The translations under genes and the position numbers were made by a program. Below, one piece after another: positions 44,700 to 54,967 of a stretch of 64,000 nucleotides of DNA. Source of the DNA: Vandiemenella viatica (taxonomy: Eukaryota; Arthropoda; Insecta; Orthoptera; Morabidae); the NCBI GenBank assembly GCA_031002005.1, contig CM061919.1, positions 221,710,739 to 221,774,738 of the forward strand, written 5' to 3'. Position 1 is the stretch's first letter; each line of letters starts with the position of its first letter. The notes beneath the pieces were generated by a model. The model had not been told where the DNA came from and made no database searches. It saw nothing but the letters and a program-made list of their open reading frames with translations.

Positions 44700-45565
44700 A
44701 TTTGTCTGATGTAGTACCAAGCGTGGTAGGTCAACGTTTCTACGTTGCTCTAACGCCACTGTCGCCACGTGACCGGTAATGTCGAAGAAACTGGCAACCA
44801 TTTGCTTCGATGTGCTTCTAACAACTTCTGTCGGATTTGGCTAGTCTTGGAAGACCCATACAGTCGATTGCTGTTTTGTTTCAAGCTTATATGCATAGAT
44901 CTATGGTTCGTCACCTGTGAAGATGTTATATACAGCCTTTGATGCACCTTGAACGTATTTTTTTTTAACATTTCCTTGCACCAGTCGACACGAGCTTCCT
45001 TTTGAGCGTTTGTCAGATTATGCGGGATCCAACGCGAACAGATCTTTTTTACGGCCAAATGATCATGCAATATTTTATTGATGCTTGTCATACTAATGCC
45101 CAAACATGCCTCAATCTCACTGTGTCACATGACGATCTTGCTTTATCAGTTCACGCACAGCATCGATGTTTTCTGGCACAACAACCGATTTTGGACGACC
45201 CTGACGGAATTCTTCCGAAAGCGAACTTCGGCCGCAATTGAATTCGTTATACCAGTTTTTTTACAGTGCTATATGATGGTGCTTTATCGCCCTATAAAGA
45301 ATTAAGTTCATCGATGCACTCTTGTCTTGATAATCCACGTCGAAAGTTGTGAAAAATAATCGCACGAAAATGTTCACGACTTAATTCCATTTTTCGCCCG
45401 AGATGAATTTTTAAAGTTACTGTAAACAACAAATCGCGCTCAAATGACAAATTGTTATGAATAAGGCTATGTTCAACAATGTCAAAGTTTCCAATGGAAA
45501 TGTCAGATGGCGCCTGGCAACACTTATTGTTGCCAAAGCCAGAAATATAAATAGCAACCCCCGTA
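44700..45565 (-). mobile_element. mariner-type transposon, 3'-truncated
   Basis: The 5' end lies at 45563, next to TA (45564-45565). Reading inward on the minus strand it starts acgggggttgctatttatat, a mariner-like inverted repeat. The transposase pseudogene follows from 45390. Similarity fades near 44730-44700 in the catalytic region, and no 3' inverted repeat is found before the SINE at 44518, so about half the element is missing. Confidence 0.8.
44730..45390 (-). pseudogene. mariner transposase, N-terminal half, broken
   Basis: DD34D-type mariner transposase; the enzyme cuts and pastes its own element at TA. Start ATG at 45390-45388. Visible in order: MELSREHFRAIIFHNFRRGL and QECIDELNSL; an in-frame TAG; GDKAPSYSTV; a frameshift in an A-run; NWYNEFNCGRSSL; GRPKSVVVPENIDAVRELIK; a second frameshift; then LGISMTSINKILHDHLAVKK, ICSRWIPHNLTNAQKEARVD, WCKEML; a third frameshift; and TGDE with the first catalytic Asp (near 44915), where the expected Trp-containing codons have mutated to a stop. 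The second Asp (HDN) and third Asp are beyond the truncation. It cannot be active. Confidence 0.82.
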
Positions 45566-45569
45566 TTTC

Positions 45570-45930
45570 TTGCTTCAGCTGTTGAACAGTGGTGACTTTG
45601 TGGTCTGTCCTCTCTCTGTGGAACAGAATACATGTTACACACTAACTGGAACACAACCATTTGGTATTGTGTTTGTGAACTGTGGCAACAGTTGAGACGC
45701 CTTGTTCATTGAGGTGCATTCCTAGCTTATTAGCAGAACGGAGAACGCTGTCTGTTGTACACATGCTACAGAAAAAAATTGGGAAAAGCAGCAACAGTAG
45801 AGCATACATCGTCGATGTCACGCAAAAATTGAAAGTAGACCGCGTTCATATGGAAAGAACGTTTGTAGGCAAATCATATGGTTAATAAATTGAAGAAAGG
45901 CTACAGATAATGGGTTAAAGTGGTTTTTAA
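45570..45930. other. No feature seen
   Basis: Spacer between the mariner 5' end and the palindromic element. One 67-codon frame (45682-45885) without motifs. Confidence 0.35.
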
Positions 45931-45932
45931 AC

Positions 45933-46261
45933 GTCTAGTGCAGCTAAAGTAAAAAAACGTTGTCTTGGCAAACAACTTTCTAATTATTAGATCATCTTCG
46001 GTATAAAATTTTATTTCCTTAATACATTTCATTCGGGAAATGTTCAATCACGATGTCTAGTATCATCTCTTATGTCTTTAACATACGCAGTGTAGTGGCA
46101 TGTTTCATTTTTTCTAAACACAGTTTTTTTTTTCCTCGTGTTACGTTTGTGTAACAATTAAACACGCATTTATAAACGGTTAGTTTTTACAAAAACATTA
46201 ATGATGGGAAATAATAGTACGCTTACAACAACAATGAAACATGTTTTGTGTTACAAAATAC

Positions 46262-46334
<73 letters not shown>

Positions 46335-46476
46335 AAACATACAAAGTAAAACAAGAGACTGAGGTGAAACGTTTCCCGTATGAAATGATTTTAGGAAAAT
46401 AAGAACTGGCTCTAAAGGTAATCTAATAACTAGAAACGTGTATGCTAAAACAGTTTTTATTTTAGCTGCACTAGAC
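45933..46476. mobile_element. Long-inverted-repeat (fold-back) element, 544 bp
   Basis: The termini GTCTAGTGCAGCTAAA at 45933 and, inverted, at 46476 are identical. The pairing continues inward, imperfectly, through 'ctaattattagat' and 'catttcattcggga' (left) against 'ctagttattagat' and 'catttcatacggga' (right, inverted), about 110-165 bp per arm. Weaker similarity extends a few bases outward (gtttttaaac against gtttttatag), so the true ends may lie up to 15 bp further out. The centre is the (TG)34 tract. No clear target duplication. Non-coding. Confidence 0.65.
46265..46332. repeat. (TG)34 microsatellite
   Basis: 68 bases of uninterrupted TG dinucleotide, located at the centre of the inverted repeat at 45933-46476. 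Confidence 0.95.
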
Positions 46477-46479
46477 CTA

Positions 46480-46912
46480 TAAAAACTAATGAAGCAGTCA
46501 ACGAAAACAGGCCTAAATATCAACATGTTAAAGACTACAGATTTCCCTGACCTTGCTTCCTATTTACCACGTCAGACCATCTGGTTTGCTATGAAGGATG
46601 TTGAGTATCCTGTTGTATTTTTAAGCGGAAACAGATTTTACTGCAATACTGACAGATCATGTACGCTTTTAGACTCCCGTATCGGTGATATTAACATTCT
46701 CCTATTAGTCGAATTGTTGGTGTCTGGTTTGAGAAACATGAAACTAGTTTTTAATGTCTCCCCCACACCCGCCCCCGTACCAGTACCCTTTTTATCAGTC
46801 TCTTCCTATCTTGTCCTAACTTCTATTTGTCCGTTTATCCGTTACAACTGATATCCTTGGTTATCTGCCTCTCGCAGCCTTTATCCAGCACGACCGCCAA
46901 AATCAGCTCTTC
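46480..46912. other. No gene recognised
   Basis: A 120-codon plus-strand frame (46489-46851) begins right after the palindrome, but its composition and lack of motifs do not support a gene. Confidence 0.3.
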
Positions 46913-47125
46913 CGAGTGTCCTGGATGAGCGGTAAAGTTCTGGCCTCGCATTAGGGACGCTGGTTCGAATCCCCGTCCGACCATCCAATTTTGGATTTTT
47001 CATGGTTTTCCCAAATCATTTTAGACGAATGCCGGATGGTTACTTCACATGCCGTGGTCGAATTTCTTCTCTTTCCTTCCTTTATATACCTGGATGTAGA
47101 CGAGACGTGAAGCCATAAGGTAAGA
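46913..47125 (+). mobile_element. SINE A, plus strand
   Basis: Head 'tggatgagcggtaaagttct', 'ggcctcgcattagggacgct' and B box 'ggttcgaatccccgtccgac'. Body 'tttttcatggttttcccaaa', 'cgaatgccggatggttactt', 'atgccgtggtcgaatttctt'. End 'gtagacgagacgtgaagcca'. Confidence 0.82.
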
Positions 47126-47129
47126 AAGG

Positions 47130-47890
47130 GCAAGTTCCGCTGTTAAGCTATGTAGGCGGATGAGGCGTCAGTAAAACACTGTTGTCTCCCTCTTCGGTTC
47201 ATTTAAATGCTGCTCTTTGACAACAATAGGCACTTATCATCCTGCAGATGTATAGACACCTCATTTACTCGACGCAATTTCGGTTTGTGGGCGGTTGTTC
47301 CATAAGGTAGGGCTGCAAAATAGGAGAGACAGCACTGTCAACTCTCATAACAGGACTTGTCTTTTAGCGTCAGCACGTCGCTTTGTGGCGTAAGCATCAC
47401 CCGAATTACGGGCTTGCCGGTTGCGGATCTCGGCACAGCCGGCTTTCTACTGCCATGGAAAGATTCATAATCGCGAATTCAACTGTTTCAGTCCGTTGCG
47501 TACTACCAGTTGTCTCGAATCCTAGCTCTTAGCGAGTAACTGATTTTCTCTGCTGGTGATAACTTCAGTCACTTGAAAGAGTAAACAAGTGTCATTCGAT
47601 GTTGGTGTCGTCCGACTTGATTTGGGTTCGATCGTCTACGCGTTGCGCTTCGCGCTTAAACAGCTGTGTTTAGCAACAGAGACGATTGAAAGAGAGAAAA
47701 ATAAGTTTTAATGTATAAAATTTAATCATGCCCCGGAAAATTAGTTCATTTTCCTGACCTAAACACTAGTCAAACATTGAAGAAAAGAAAAATATATATA
47801 AATGAAAGGAATGGGCAGATTCGTGTGGTATGGTGCGTTAAATTTCGTCAGTTTATTTTGCAGTACAATCACCTAATGATTGTTTTATTA
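47130..47890. other. Unique sequence, no gene seen
   Basis: Moderate GC at 47370-47470 without a recognisable unit. No long open frame. Confidence 0.3.
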
Positions 47891-47893
47891 TTA

Positions 47894-48785
47894 CTAGCTG
47901 ACCCGGCAATGCTTGGCTATTGAAAGATTTGAATAAATAGATACATTAAATGAACAAAACGGGAAATTTGATATCAATTTTCTACATTTACGTTAATATT
48001 TTTGTTACGGAGTACATAAATTGTAATTATTGTTTTATTAAATTTCAATGTTCTTGTATATATAATACTCGTGGTGATTCAATTCTGATGACATAGAAAC
48101 AAATCCATTGGTTTTTCTACGTGGGAGCACGCGTGAAGTAATTATCCCATTTTCAATATCCAATCATTTTATGGTAAAATATTATGCAGAAGGATCTTTT
48201 TGTAATTCAGTAGGCGTGTTTGTCGTCAGTGAAAATTTATTAACATGTCTCCACGAATGTAATGCCTTTAGTTCATTAGCTGGTGTTGAACGTGGAATAA
48301 TAGGTAATGTCTGTCGAGAATCACCTGCTAATATTAGCGCACCTCCGAATGACTTTTCGTTTGTACGTAAGTCTTGCAATGTTAGATCCAATGCTTCTGA
48401 CGATTTTTTATGCACCAGTGTACATTCATCCCATTTTATCTTGCTTGCTGAAGTACTTTACTCAATCCTGATGTTTTTGCAATGTTGCAAGTTGTTATGT
48501 CAGTGTCTCGTATATTCAGAGGCAATTTAAAAGCTGAGTGTGCTGTTCAACCACCATCTAAAAAAATCGACGCATTTCCTGTTGATGTTTTTTTTTTGTG
48601 CGTGTGTGGTTGCCAGTAGCATTGAAATAAGAAATGTTTTTCCTGTACCACCGGGCATACGCATTGAACCAGTTGTTCTTGCGAGTGAATCATTGTTTCT
48701 TTATACAGGTCAGATCGATGATTTCAATAACTTTGAACCTTATCCTGATAACGCAGAGTATAAAACTGCACGAAAATCCGTCTAG
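47894..48785 (-). mobile_element. Helitron, 5'-truncated, with helicase remnant and 3' end
   Basis: On the minus strand a Pif1-type helicase relic (48785-48130) is followed, about 235 bases later, by '…gccaagcattgccgggt' and CAGCTAG ending at 47894, in front of T. CTAG fits the Helitron CTRR end. The preceding hairpin is degenerate on its 5' arm. Gene and terminus are in the expected order and orientation. Replication initiator (Rep) sequence and the 5' TC end are missing. Confidence 0.62.
48130..48785 (-). pseudogene. Helitron Pif1-like helicase remnant
   Basis: In Helitrons the Rep-helicase protein unwinds DNA during rolling-circle transposition. Visible on the minus strand across several frames: RMPGGTGKTFLISMLLATT, containing the Walker A motif GGTGKT (near 48650); a degenerate segment with 'TAHSAFKLPLNIRDTD' and 'TTCNIAKTSGLSKVLQQA'; WDECTLVHKKSSEALDLTLQ, with the Walker B-type DE; DLRTNEKSFGGALILAGDSR, QTLPIIPRSTPANELKA; and WRHVNKFSLTTN. 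The family's next motif region then breaks down at 'KDPSA'. At least two frameshifts and one stop separate the blocks. Confidence 0.78.
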
Positions 48786-48789
48786 TAGT

Positions 48790-49362
48790 TATTTAATCTA
48801 ATATCGCAATGACTTTATCTCTGGCATAGCGGACACATATATGAACATTGCCTTTTATATATGGAGAGATTATTATTGAAAATCGGCGTACTGACGTTGG
48901 AAGTTATTCTGAAATTATGTACCTTCATCAACACAAACTGTTAATTACGCATTGCAGTTACTGATATCCGTTGTGTACTGTTATAACGGATACATGGTAA
49001 AGATTTAAAAAAAATAGAGATAGAATGTATCATACTATCACGGCATCTATAAAAAAACCGTGAGCAGTTTCTTGTGTTGATAATGATTTTTTTTATTATT
49101 ATTCCATGAGACGGCCTTAAACTTTTCTCCAGAGCGTAAAAATACCTCCCTAAGGCGCCAAGAAGCAGAACAACTCCGCTTTCACTCTGTTCCCGCGGTG
49201 TCGTTGCTGATAGGTTATCGCACATCCCACTAAAAGCTTACAAGTGTCAGAATGCAAACAGGTAGGGAATAGCTGGCAGGCTGCGGTGTGGCATGGGGCT
49301 GCCATTCGGTCACTCCAGCTTTCTGAAATAAGACTACTGTTGTCCACCATCAGTTACTTTTT
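48790..49362. other. No feature seen
   Basis: AT-rich, possibly including more decayed Helitron sequence upstream of the helicase, but no block that I can recognise. Confidence 0.3.
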
Positions 49363-49364
49363 TT

Positions 49365-49605
49365 TTTACTTTTGGCTTTACGTCTCGTCGACATCGATGT
49401 CATTAGAGGCGGGATGGGACGGGGACAGGGAACGGGAAGGAATTAGCCCTTGGCCTTTTTGAAGGAGGCATCCCGGCATTCGCCTGGTGTGATTTGCGGA
49501 AACCATGATAAACCTAAATCTGGATGCCCGGACGAGGATTCGAACCGGCGTCCTCCCGAATGCGAGACCAGAGCGTTAACCGCTCACCCACCACGCTCGG
49601 TCACC
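49365..49605 (-). mobile_element. SINE A, minus strand, well preserved
   Basis: Minus-strand order complete: 'accgagcgtggtgggtgagc', 'ggttaacgctctggtctcgc', 'attcgggaggacgccggttc', 'catccagatttaggtttatc', 'caggcgaatgccgggatgcc', 'ccgttccctgtccccgtccc', 'atgacatcgatgtcgacgag', 'acgtaaagcc'. With 39528-39775 and 41400-41655 it is the clearest copy. Confidence 0.86.
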
Positions 49606-49609
49606 ATCA

Positions 49610-50470
49610 GTTACAAAGAGACGTAAGCGCACTTTATAACTGATGACACTGAAGCTAACATTACTGATTTCAGTGCCATTTCTTGTATCATACCACTCAC
49701 CCGGTGGTCTCACCTTTGGTGGGTAAATTGATTGCCATCAAATCTCTTACACCAAAATTGTGTAGACATATAAATTTCACCGTAGGGCAACTACATTATA
49801 TCTCCCCAATACGGAATCAATTTTTTTCTCTATTTACATCATGTGTTAATAGGTGTAGGTAATTATACAGCAGAATAAACATTATTCATTCTATTTATAA
49901 AGTGTACTAGGTGCGCGAACCTGAGGAAAAGAAGTTCTATTGCTAACTTGGAGCGAGGTGTACAAAAAGCATGCTAAACGGAAGATATCAGAAGCGTTAT
50001 TATTACTCACATTTCTCATGGATGACAGTTTCAAGGGTACCTCGAGAAGTGAACGAGGAACAGGAAACGTACAATGAACAACAAGCCTGTGGAAGACAAT
50101 CCCTGCTGCATGGGAACGACAGGCGGATGAAAGAATTGTCTAAACAGGGAGGCCACAGTTACGCAATATAAGGCGCCCAGAAGAATATATCACAGAGGAC
50201 CATTCATGAACACTACTTTATCTCTGACATTTTTTGCTGCTTCATGGTGATGACTTAACAGTCTCGCGAAACCAACATGGATTCACGAACCAGCTGGAGA
50301 TGGTGTACGTTTTTTTATTACATTTAATAGTGTCCACAGGCACTCCTATGTCTAAATATGAATGGCCAGAATAATTTACAATCTTTGAATTCTATTTGCA
50401 TCCGTTTACAATTACAAAGATATCGCTGTTAAATTGTCTTGGAACATAACTTCGCTTGATCCTCCAAACT
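49610..50470. other. Unique sequence, no gene seen
   Basis: A 66-codon frame (49971-50171) without motifs. No repeat family recognised. Confidence 0.3.
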
Positions 50471-50474
50471 CAAG

Positions 50475-50640
50475 GGTATTTAATTTAATTCCTATGGAGT
50501 GCATGCTCCAGTGACAATCTCCCTGCACACTTATTTTCCCTTTCTTATATATTATCTTAAATTCTTTCAGTGTTTGATAAACTGTTGAGCTCTTGGTAAT
50601 TTATTCTTTTTTCTGACTTATTTACCCGAAACAACTAGCT
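50475..50640 (-). mobile_element. CR1-like LINE 3' tail fragment
   Basis: 'tatttaatttaattcctatg', 'gagtgcatgc' and 'gacaatctccc' match, in order, the 3' UTR of the copy at 31805-32615 ('gatttaatttaattccgatg', 'gagcacacgc', 'ggcaattcccc'). It continues into a decayed 'LP..L.EF' region. Very short 5'-truncated copy. Confidence 0.55.
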
Positions 50641-50644
50641 CTTG

Positions 50645-51940
50645 GGAGTTAGCATCCTCCAGGAATTACGCAGCACGTCTATATTGTAACCAAAACATCA
50701 ACATCGTTTTTACCGTACTGTTCGATGCGTGCCCAAATCGGTTAAAATTGGTTTTAAAGTTAAAACTGTCTGTATTTGAGATTTTTTTTGTCGCGAAGTG
50801 GTCTGTCTTTTTCTGGACATATAGACCATTAATATTTTTCTATTTTAGATACGAATGAAATAGAGCATTTCCCTCCAGAAGAGAGGTATAGAGGATCTTC
50901 GTACTCAATTTTCCACTCCTCAGATTTCGCCATTTGCCGAGAATCGCGCAACAACCTTAGTCATGGTGGGTCTAACATTACTTTTGACGATCGCCTTTGT
51001 GATTGTAACCACGTGAAGGGACCTATAGACAACTCATAATCCCATCTTACGCATATTGTTGAGACTTTTTCGAACAATAAGAATATTCCTGTGCCCATCT
51101 GACCAGACGAGTCCAGCTGAATGTTCTTTGCCTTTTCACGCCAAATGTCCATTAATTGTTGATGAAGCCTCGTAGAAGTGAATGGCTTAGATGGAAAGGA
51201 ACTGATCATGAAAGAGAAGATATTAAGCAAAGTGGAATGAGCTAACATGTCGCTTAATTACGCGGCGGATTGGAAGGAAGGATTCAGCTGAAAGTTCCAG
51301 TATGGATTTGAAGAGAAAGGAGATATAGTTGGTCATGATTTTATAAGGAAGTCGAGGATCTGTACGATGATACTACGCTTAGCAGCAGTTGCATTCCTGG
51401 AATCAAAACTTCAACTGTTCTGTTTCACGAATTATTTCGATTCAGTATACTGCTATCTTTACAAATTTAACAGAATCTACTACGAAAGAAATGGTGGATT
51501 CTTGGACTACTGAGCTTTCGTTCGAAATTAATTCCTAGAGTCAGCACTCAGAAACCAGCAAAGCAGTGAACAGGCTGTCAGACTTTCCATTAACTTAATG
51601 CCCATGTCTAGAATGTCGAGGGGCACCACTAGCAGTGTTGCGTGGTATTCTCTGCGCTGTCAACGCGCGCGGAAGTTCCCCCGCTCACAGTCCCTTTAAA
51701 GGACACTGCGTGTTATCAGCCGGAAGAAGGCGCTCTATCTCTCGAGGCACGTGTCAGCTGCAGTAAACAACCCTCCACCTGCATTCCGTGTCGACGGACA
51801 TCCAGGTTCTGTTTTTCATCACTGTATCGCGTTGACCGCTTTTAGTTGTACCTGTAATAGCCTCATGTACGAGTATTTATCAGCAGCAGCCAGTTCTCTC
51901 TTTAAATGATGTGGCCTCTTAAGATTTATGAGCTCAGGTC
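50645..51940. other. Unique sequence, no gene recognised
   Basis: A 95-codon minus frame at 50961-51248 lacks motifs. A GC-richer patch at 51650-51760 includes a CACGTG-like acgtgtcagctgc and could be regulatory, but nothing else supports it. Confidence 0.3.
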
Positions 51941-52769
51941 GAACGATCTAGGGTTGTAACGGTGGTCATCTTTCCGGATGCGGATGTTTAGTGCTTGCCA
52001 TCCGCGGATGCGGATGTTTTGCGGAAGCGGATGTAGAAGTGGAAAAATAAATTTATAATTACTTAGATTCTAATATTTTATCAAAATAAATCTAGAATTA
52101 AAATAAGTATATATTTTAATCCAAATTTTCTTTTTTCATAAGTAAGGTCTATTTCCATACAGTACTGCCATGTTGATTTATTTTTTGCCTCATCTTTTAC
52201 CAACAAGAAAAAGTGGGATGATTTCACAAATGATTAAATTATTTACATAACTACGCACACGTCTAAAAAGTAAAAACCAATCTTTGTCATATGAACTTTG
52301 CGGGGTTCGTGATGAGAGTAATTCAAGCGTCAAAAACTAGGCACGCCACCGCACATCTCCGTGATCGCTGCCCCCCCCCCCTATAGCTATACGCCTTGTC
52401 GACGCCTTGTCGATCATTAAAGGCTGGAAAGGATGGGAGCTAGGAATGGGAAGGAATTCGGCCATGGCCTTTTAAAGGAAGCATTTGTTTAGAGTGATTT
52501 GGAGAAACCATGGAAAACCCAAATTTGGATGCCCGAACGGGGGATTCGAGCCCGCGTTCTCACGAATGCGAAACCAAAATGTTAGGCCTCGTATCCACTT
52601 GAGCACGTTCAGGGGAATGAGCCGCTCATTCTTTTGAGCGCGCTCGTTTGAGCGTGCTCAAGAAAAAGGAAATTTTGGTCGAACAAGTCTGGTGCCAATG
52701 CTCAGAAAACGCTCGGTTATTGTGTAGTCACGTGTGTGCAGCCTTTATTGACCATACGATGTCAAAGTA

Positions 52770-53107
52770 GAAAAGAAAAGTACCAAGGTGGTGGATTAGA
52801 GAAAGTTATCGATCAGTGAAGAAATTATCTTGTATTTACTTTTGAAGGAGATAACGAGCCATTTCAAAACTTTATGAGCATGTCAAGGATCGATTTCGAA
52901 CATTTGCCTGTGTTCAGTGGAACCTCAGTGTTAAAAAGCACTGTACACTTTTGCTTGAAGGCGATCCCACCAGGAAATAAATTGACAACTTTAAGATTGC
53001 TGCCTTCGGGAGATTCCTATACAAACCTGCAGCATATGTCCAAAGTACCCTACTGCATCAGCCGTTTTGTATCGGTAGTGTGTGATGATACTGTTCAGCC
53101 GCTCTAA
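52770..53107 (+). pseudogene. Harbinger transposase N-terminal remnant
   Basis: KRKVPRWWIRESYRSV (52771-52818 region) corresponds to the 'RRWWV......R' opening of HARBI1-type transposases. After a frameshift, NEPFQNFMSMSRIDFEHL (52855-52910) and, further on, KAIPPGNKLTTLRLLPSGDS, YTNLQHMSKV and a stop at 53107 follow. The 'F..F.RMS..DFE.LL' and 'AIPP.ERL..TLRFLATG.SY..L' blocks are diagnostic. The 'I....K..TN.R' segment between them and the whole catalytic DDE domain are lost or scrambled, so the element depends on a transposase from elsewhere. Confidence 0.72.
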
Positions 53108-53164
53108 AATTATATTTAGGTTGGTACCTATTTATTATTTTATAGACTTTTACTACTAATATAT

Positions 53165-53245
53165 ATTCAAATATTATTTACATCATCAATACCATGGTTT
53201 AATATCTCGCTGATTTCACGCCATGCATCCTCTCATTTACTTCGA
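53165..53245 (-). pseudogene. MADF/Myb-like protein remnant of the Harbinger element
   Basis: The minus strand reads SK, stop, EDAWREISEILNHGIDDVNN. This resembles the middle of a MADF/SANT DNA-binding domain ('…AW.EIA..L.....DV...W..LR'). PIF/Harbinger elements are known to carry such a second gene beside the transposase, and its position on the opposite strand near the other end fits. The stretch is short, so the assignment is tentative. Confidence 0.45.
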
Positions 53246-54184
53246 TTATAAATACTGTTCGTATGAGCTTTTCCCGTTATAAATTCTTATATGCATACCG
53301 ATTAATAGTTGTCAAGCAAATGTTGCGGTCCCGCGTGCTCGCGCTCATTATAAAAACCGCCAAACTAGCGTCCACACTGAGCACCTAACACATACTGGCT
53401 CGCCTTTGAGCATTCTGAAATACCGATACTCGATCGCCTCTCCCTGAGCGCGCTCGTCGTTATTCTCTGCGAGCTCGCTCAAGCGTCCTCACTTGATCGG
53501 CTCGCTTCACTGAGTGGCTCATTCGTCTGAGCGTGCTCAGGTAGATACGAGGTCTTACCGCTCACCCGCCACGCTCGGTTCCGTGCTCGCCACCCAGATT
53601 CCCACCGCTCTATTGGCGCAGTCACAGTACAACTTGTAGGACCTACGATTATCCGATTTTCCATTAAGAACTCTTGATGGGCCGCAGGGTTACAGGATTA
53701 CATGTAGGACGTGTTGGATGTTGTTGAACTCGCAGGCAGCCAAAAAGGGTCCTTGCTGTTCAACAGGCTATGGATATTGGAGGAAACATCCAACGAGTGT
53801 GCGATAGGGACTCTTGGTGTACCGCGAGAAAGTATGAGTGAAAAGAATTGCTTGGAACATTTTTTTGGAACCATTCTTTTAACCTGAATGTATAAGCGCG
53901 TGCTACGGTAGTTATACACGGATGTCGTATAAGTTGGACCGTGAATTGGCCGCTTTACTTTAAATGCAAGTTAAAACTTGTAAATTCGTCGCTTAGATAA
54001 TAACACTGTTCAGTTCATTGTTACTTTTTATTGCGAAGTTCAGAAAAAGAAACTATTTTGTTGTTAGCTAATCGACGATGGACAGAATCTCGTATAAAAA
54101 GAAAATAATATATATTGTAATGTAAACAAAACATCCGCATTAAAAATTGCGGATGCAGATATCCTTGACATCCCTACAATGATC

Positions 54185-54900
54185 TTGGGCGATCCTCTGC
54201 CAATCCAACCCTTTTGTCAATCTTTCGTTTTTCATCCGAGTAACATGACACTTCAAGAAGGTTGTGTTCTCAAAGATGTCTGTGACTCCTGTATTATCGA
54301 ACTGTAAATTATAATCTTGAAACTCCTGATTTAGACAATCTCGTTTAATCATGAAAGATGATTAGATCTCTGAGTTTCCAATAATGTTTGCACTCTGCCA
54401 TACCTTCTGCATCAGAAACAGGGGATTGGAGGGGGGGGGGGGACACAAAACTTAAACAGAAAGACCGGATGCGTATTTAAACTCGATTGTGCCACATTTA
54501 TTCACGATTTGTTTCATTACAGCAGTTAATTATTAAGAATAGTATGTTAATTTCATGTTCGAAAGATCGCTCCTGTAGTTCTCACATTAAAGTTTCCCAG
54601 CCGTATTCAGAGGCGTTGCTTGCATAACGTTATTGTCTGTACTGTAATAATGTTCCTTCTGAAGGCATGCTGTGACGCCAGAACGCAATGTGCGGGTCTT
54701 TTATCATTCATTATAATTTAGAGGAGACAGAAAATTTGTGTAAGGCTTCAAATAAACAATTGAAACAATGAAACAGTATTCAAACTGTAGGTCTGTTTCG
54801 GAGTTGTATTCCTTGGTTTGTCGGAGTATTTAGCTAATTTATGCCGGTTATTTATACTAGCAGATTCTGAAATAAGTTTTTTTTATCATATCCTGAATAT
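54185..54900. other. No gene seen
   Basis: A G15 run lies near 54430. A 70-codon minus frame (54140-54352) overlaps the end of the hAT-like element and is not supported. Confidence 0.3.
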
Positions 54901-54909
54901 GTTCCCTCT

Positions 54910-54967
54910 CAGAGCCTTGATCCGCTTACCCCCTTCCCCCCCCCCCCCCCACCTTATGCCGGCCCTG
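54910..54967. mobile_element. 58-bp micro-MITE with perfect 8-bp target duplication
   Basis: Begins CAGAGCCTTGATCCGC and ends, read inward, CAGGGCCGGCATAAGG. Ttccctct occurs immediately before (54902-54909) and after it (54968-54975). The right end is the same type as the 162-bp MITE at 10172-10333. About a third of the element is a C14 tract with flanking pyrimidines. It is probably an extreme internal-deletion derivative of a hAT-like element. Confidence 0.65.

Larger units (their letters stand above)
52585..53554. mobile_element. PIF/Harbinger element, 970 bp, internally deleted
   Basis: Termini GGCCTCGTATCCACTTGAGC and, inverted, GACCTCGTATCTACCTGAGC. The inverted repeat runs about 46 bp with few mismatches. 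It is flanked by the trinucleotide TTA on both sides (52582-52584, 53555-53557), the target duplication known for PIF/Harbinger. Subterminal palindromic GAGCGCGCTC and GAGCGTGCTC words repeat near both ends. The interior keeps parts of the two genes typical of the superfamily (separate entries). Confidence 0.85.
52388..53582 (-). mobile_element. SINE A, minus strand, split by a Harbinger element
   Basis: The 3' and central parts lie at 52388-52584 (gccatggccttttaaaggaa, gagtgatttggagaaaccat, ggaaaacccaaatttggatg, gattcgagcccgcgttctca). The tRNA-like head continues at 53555-53582 (ttaccgctcacccgccacgc, tcggtt). Joining the two pieces at the TTA duplication restores the family order exactly. 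It lies inside the hAT-like element. Confidence 0.85.
51949..54176. mobile_element. hAT-like element carrying a nested SINE and Harbinger
   Basis: Left end TAGGGTTGTAACGGTGGTCA and right end, read inward, TAGGGATGTCAAGGATATCT. GCGGATG words are clustered near both ends (for example 51980-52035 and 54130-54160), typical of subterminal transposase-binding repeats. Flanking octamers gaacgatc (51941-51948) and caatgatc (54177-54184) match at 6 of 8 positions. Without the nested insertions the element is about 1.03 kb. A weak 'KKKWDDFTND' near 52208-52236 could be the start of a BED-type transposase, but no reliable transposase is left. Confidence 0.68.

Noticed and set aside
46265..46332. CRISPR-like or functional tandem array
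   Set aside because: Simple dinucleotide repeat; no spacer structure anywhere in the window.
46489..46851. 120-codon open frame after the palindrome
   Set aside because: No motifs, no splice or start context; composition is compatible with chance.
48108..48530. 140-codon plus-strand open frame
   Set aside because: It is antisense to the Helitron helicase relic, which explains the open frame.
54416..54967. Larger element from the G-run at 54430 to the CCGGCCCTG end
   Set aside because: The perfect ttccctct duplication places the left end at 54910 instead.
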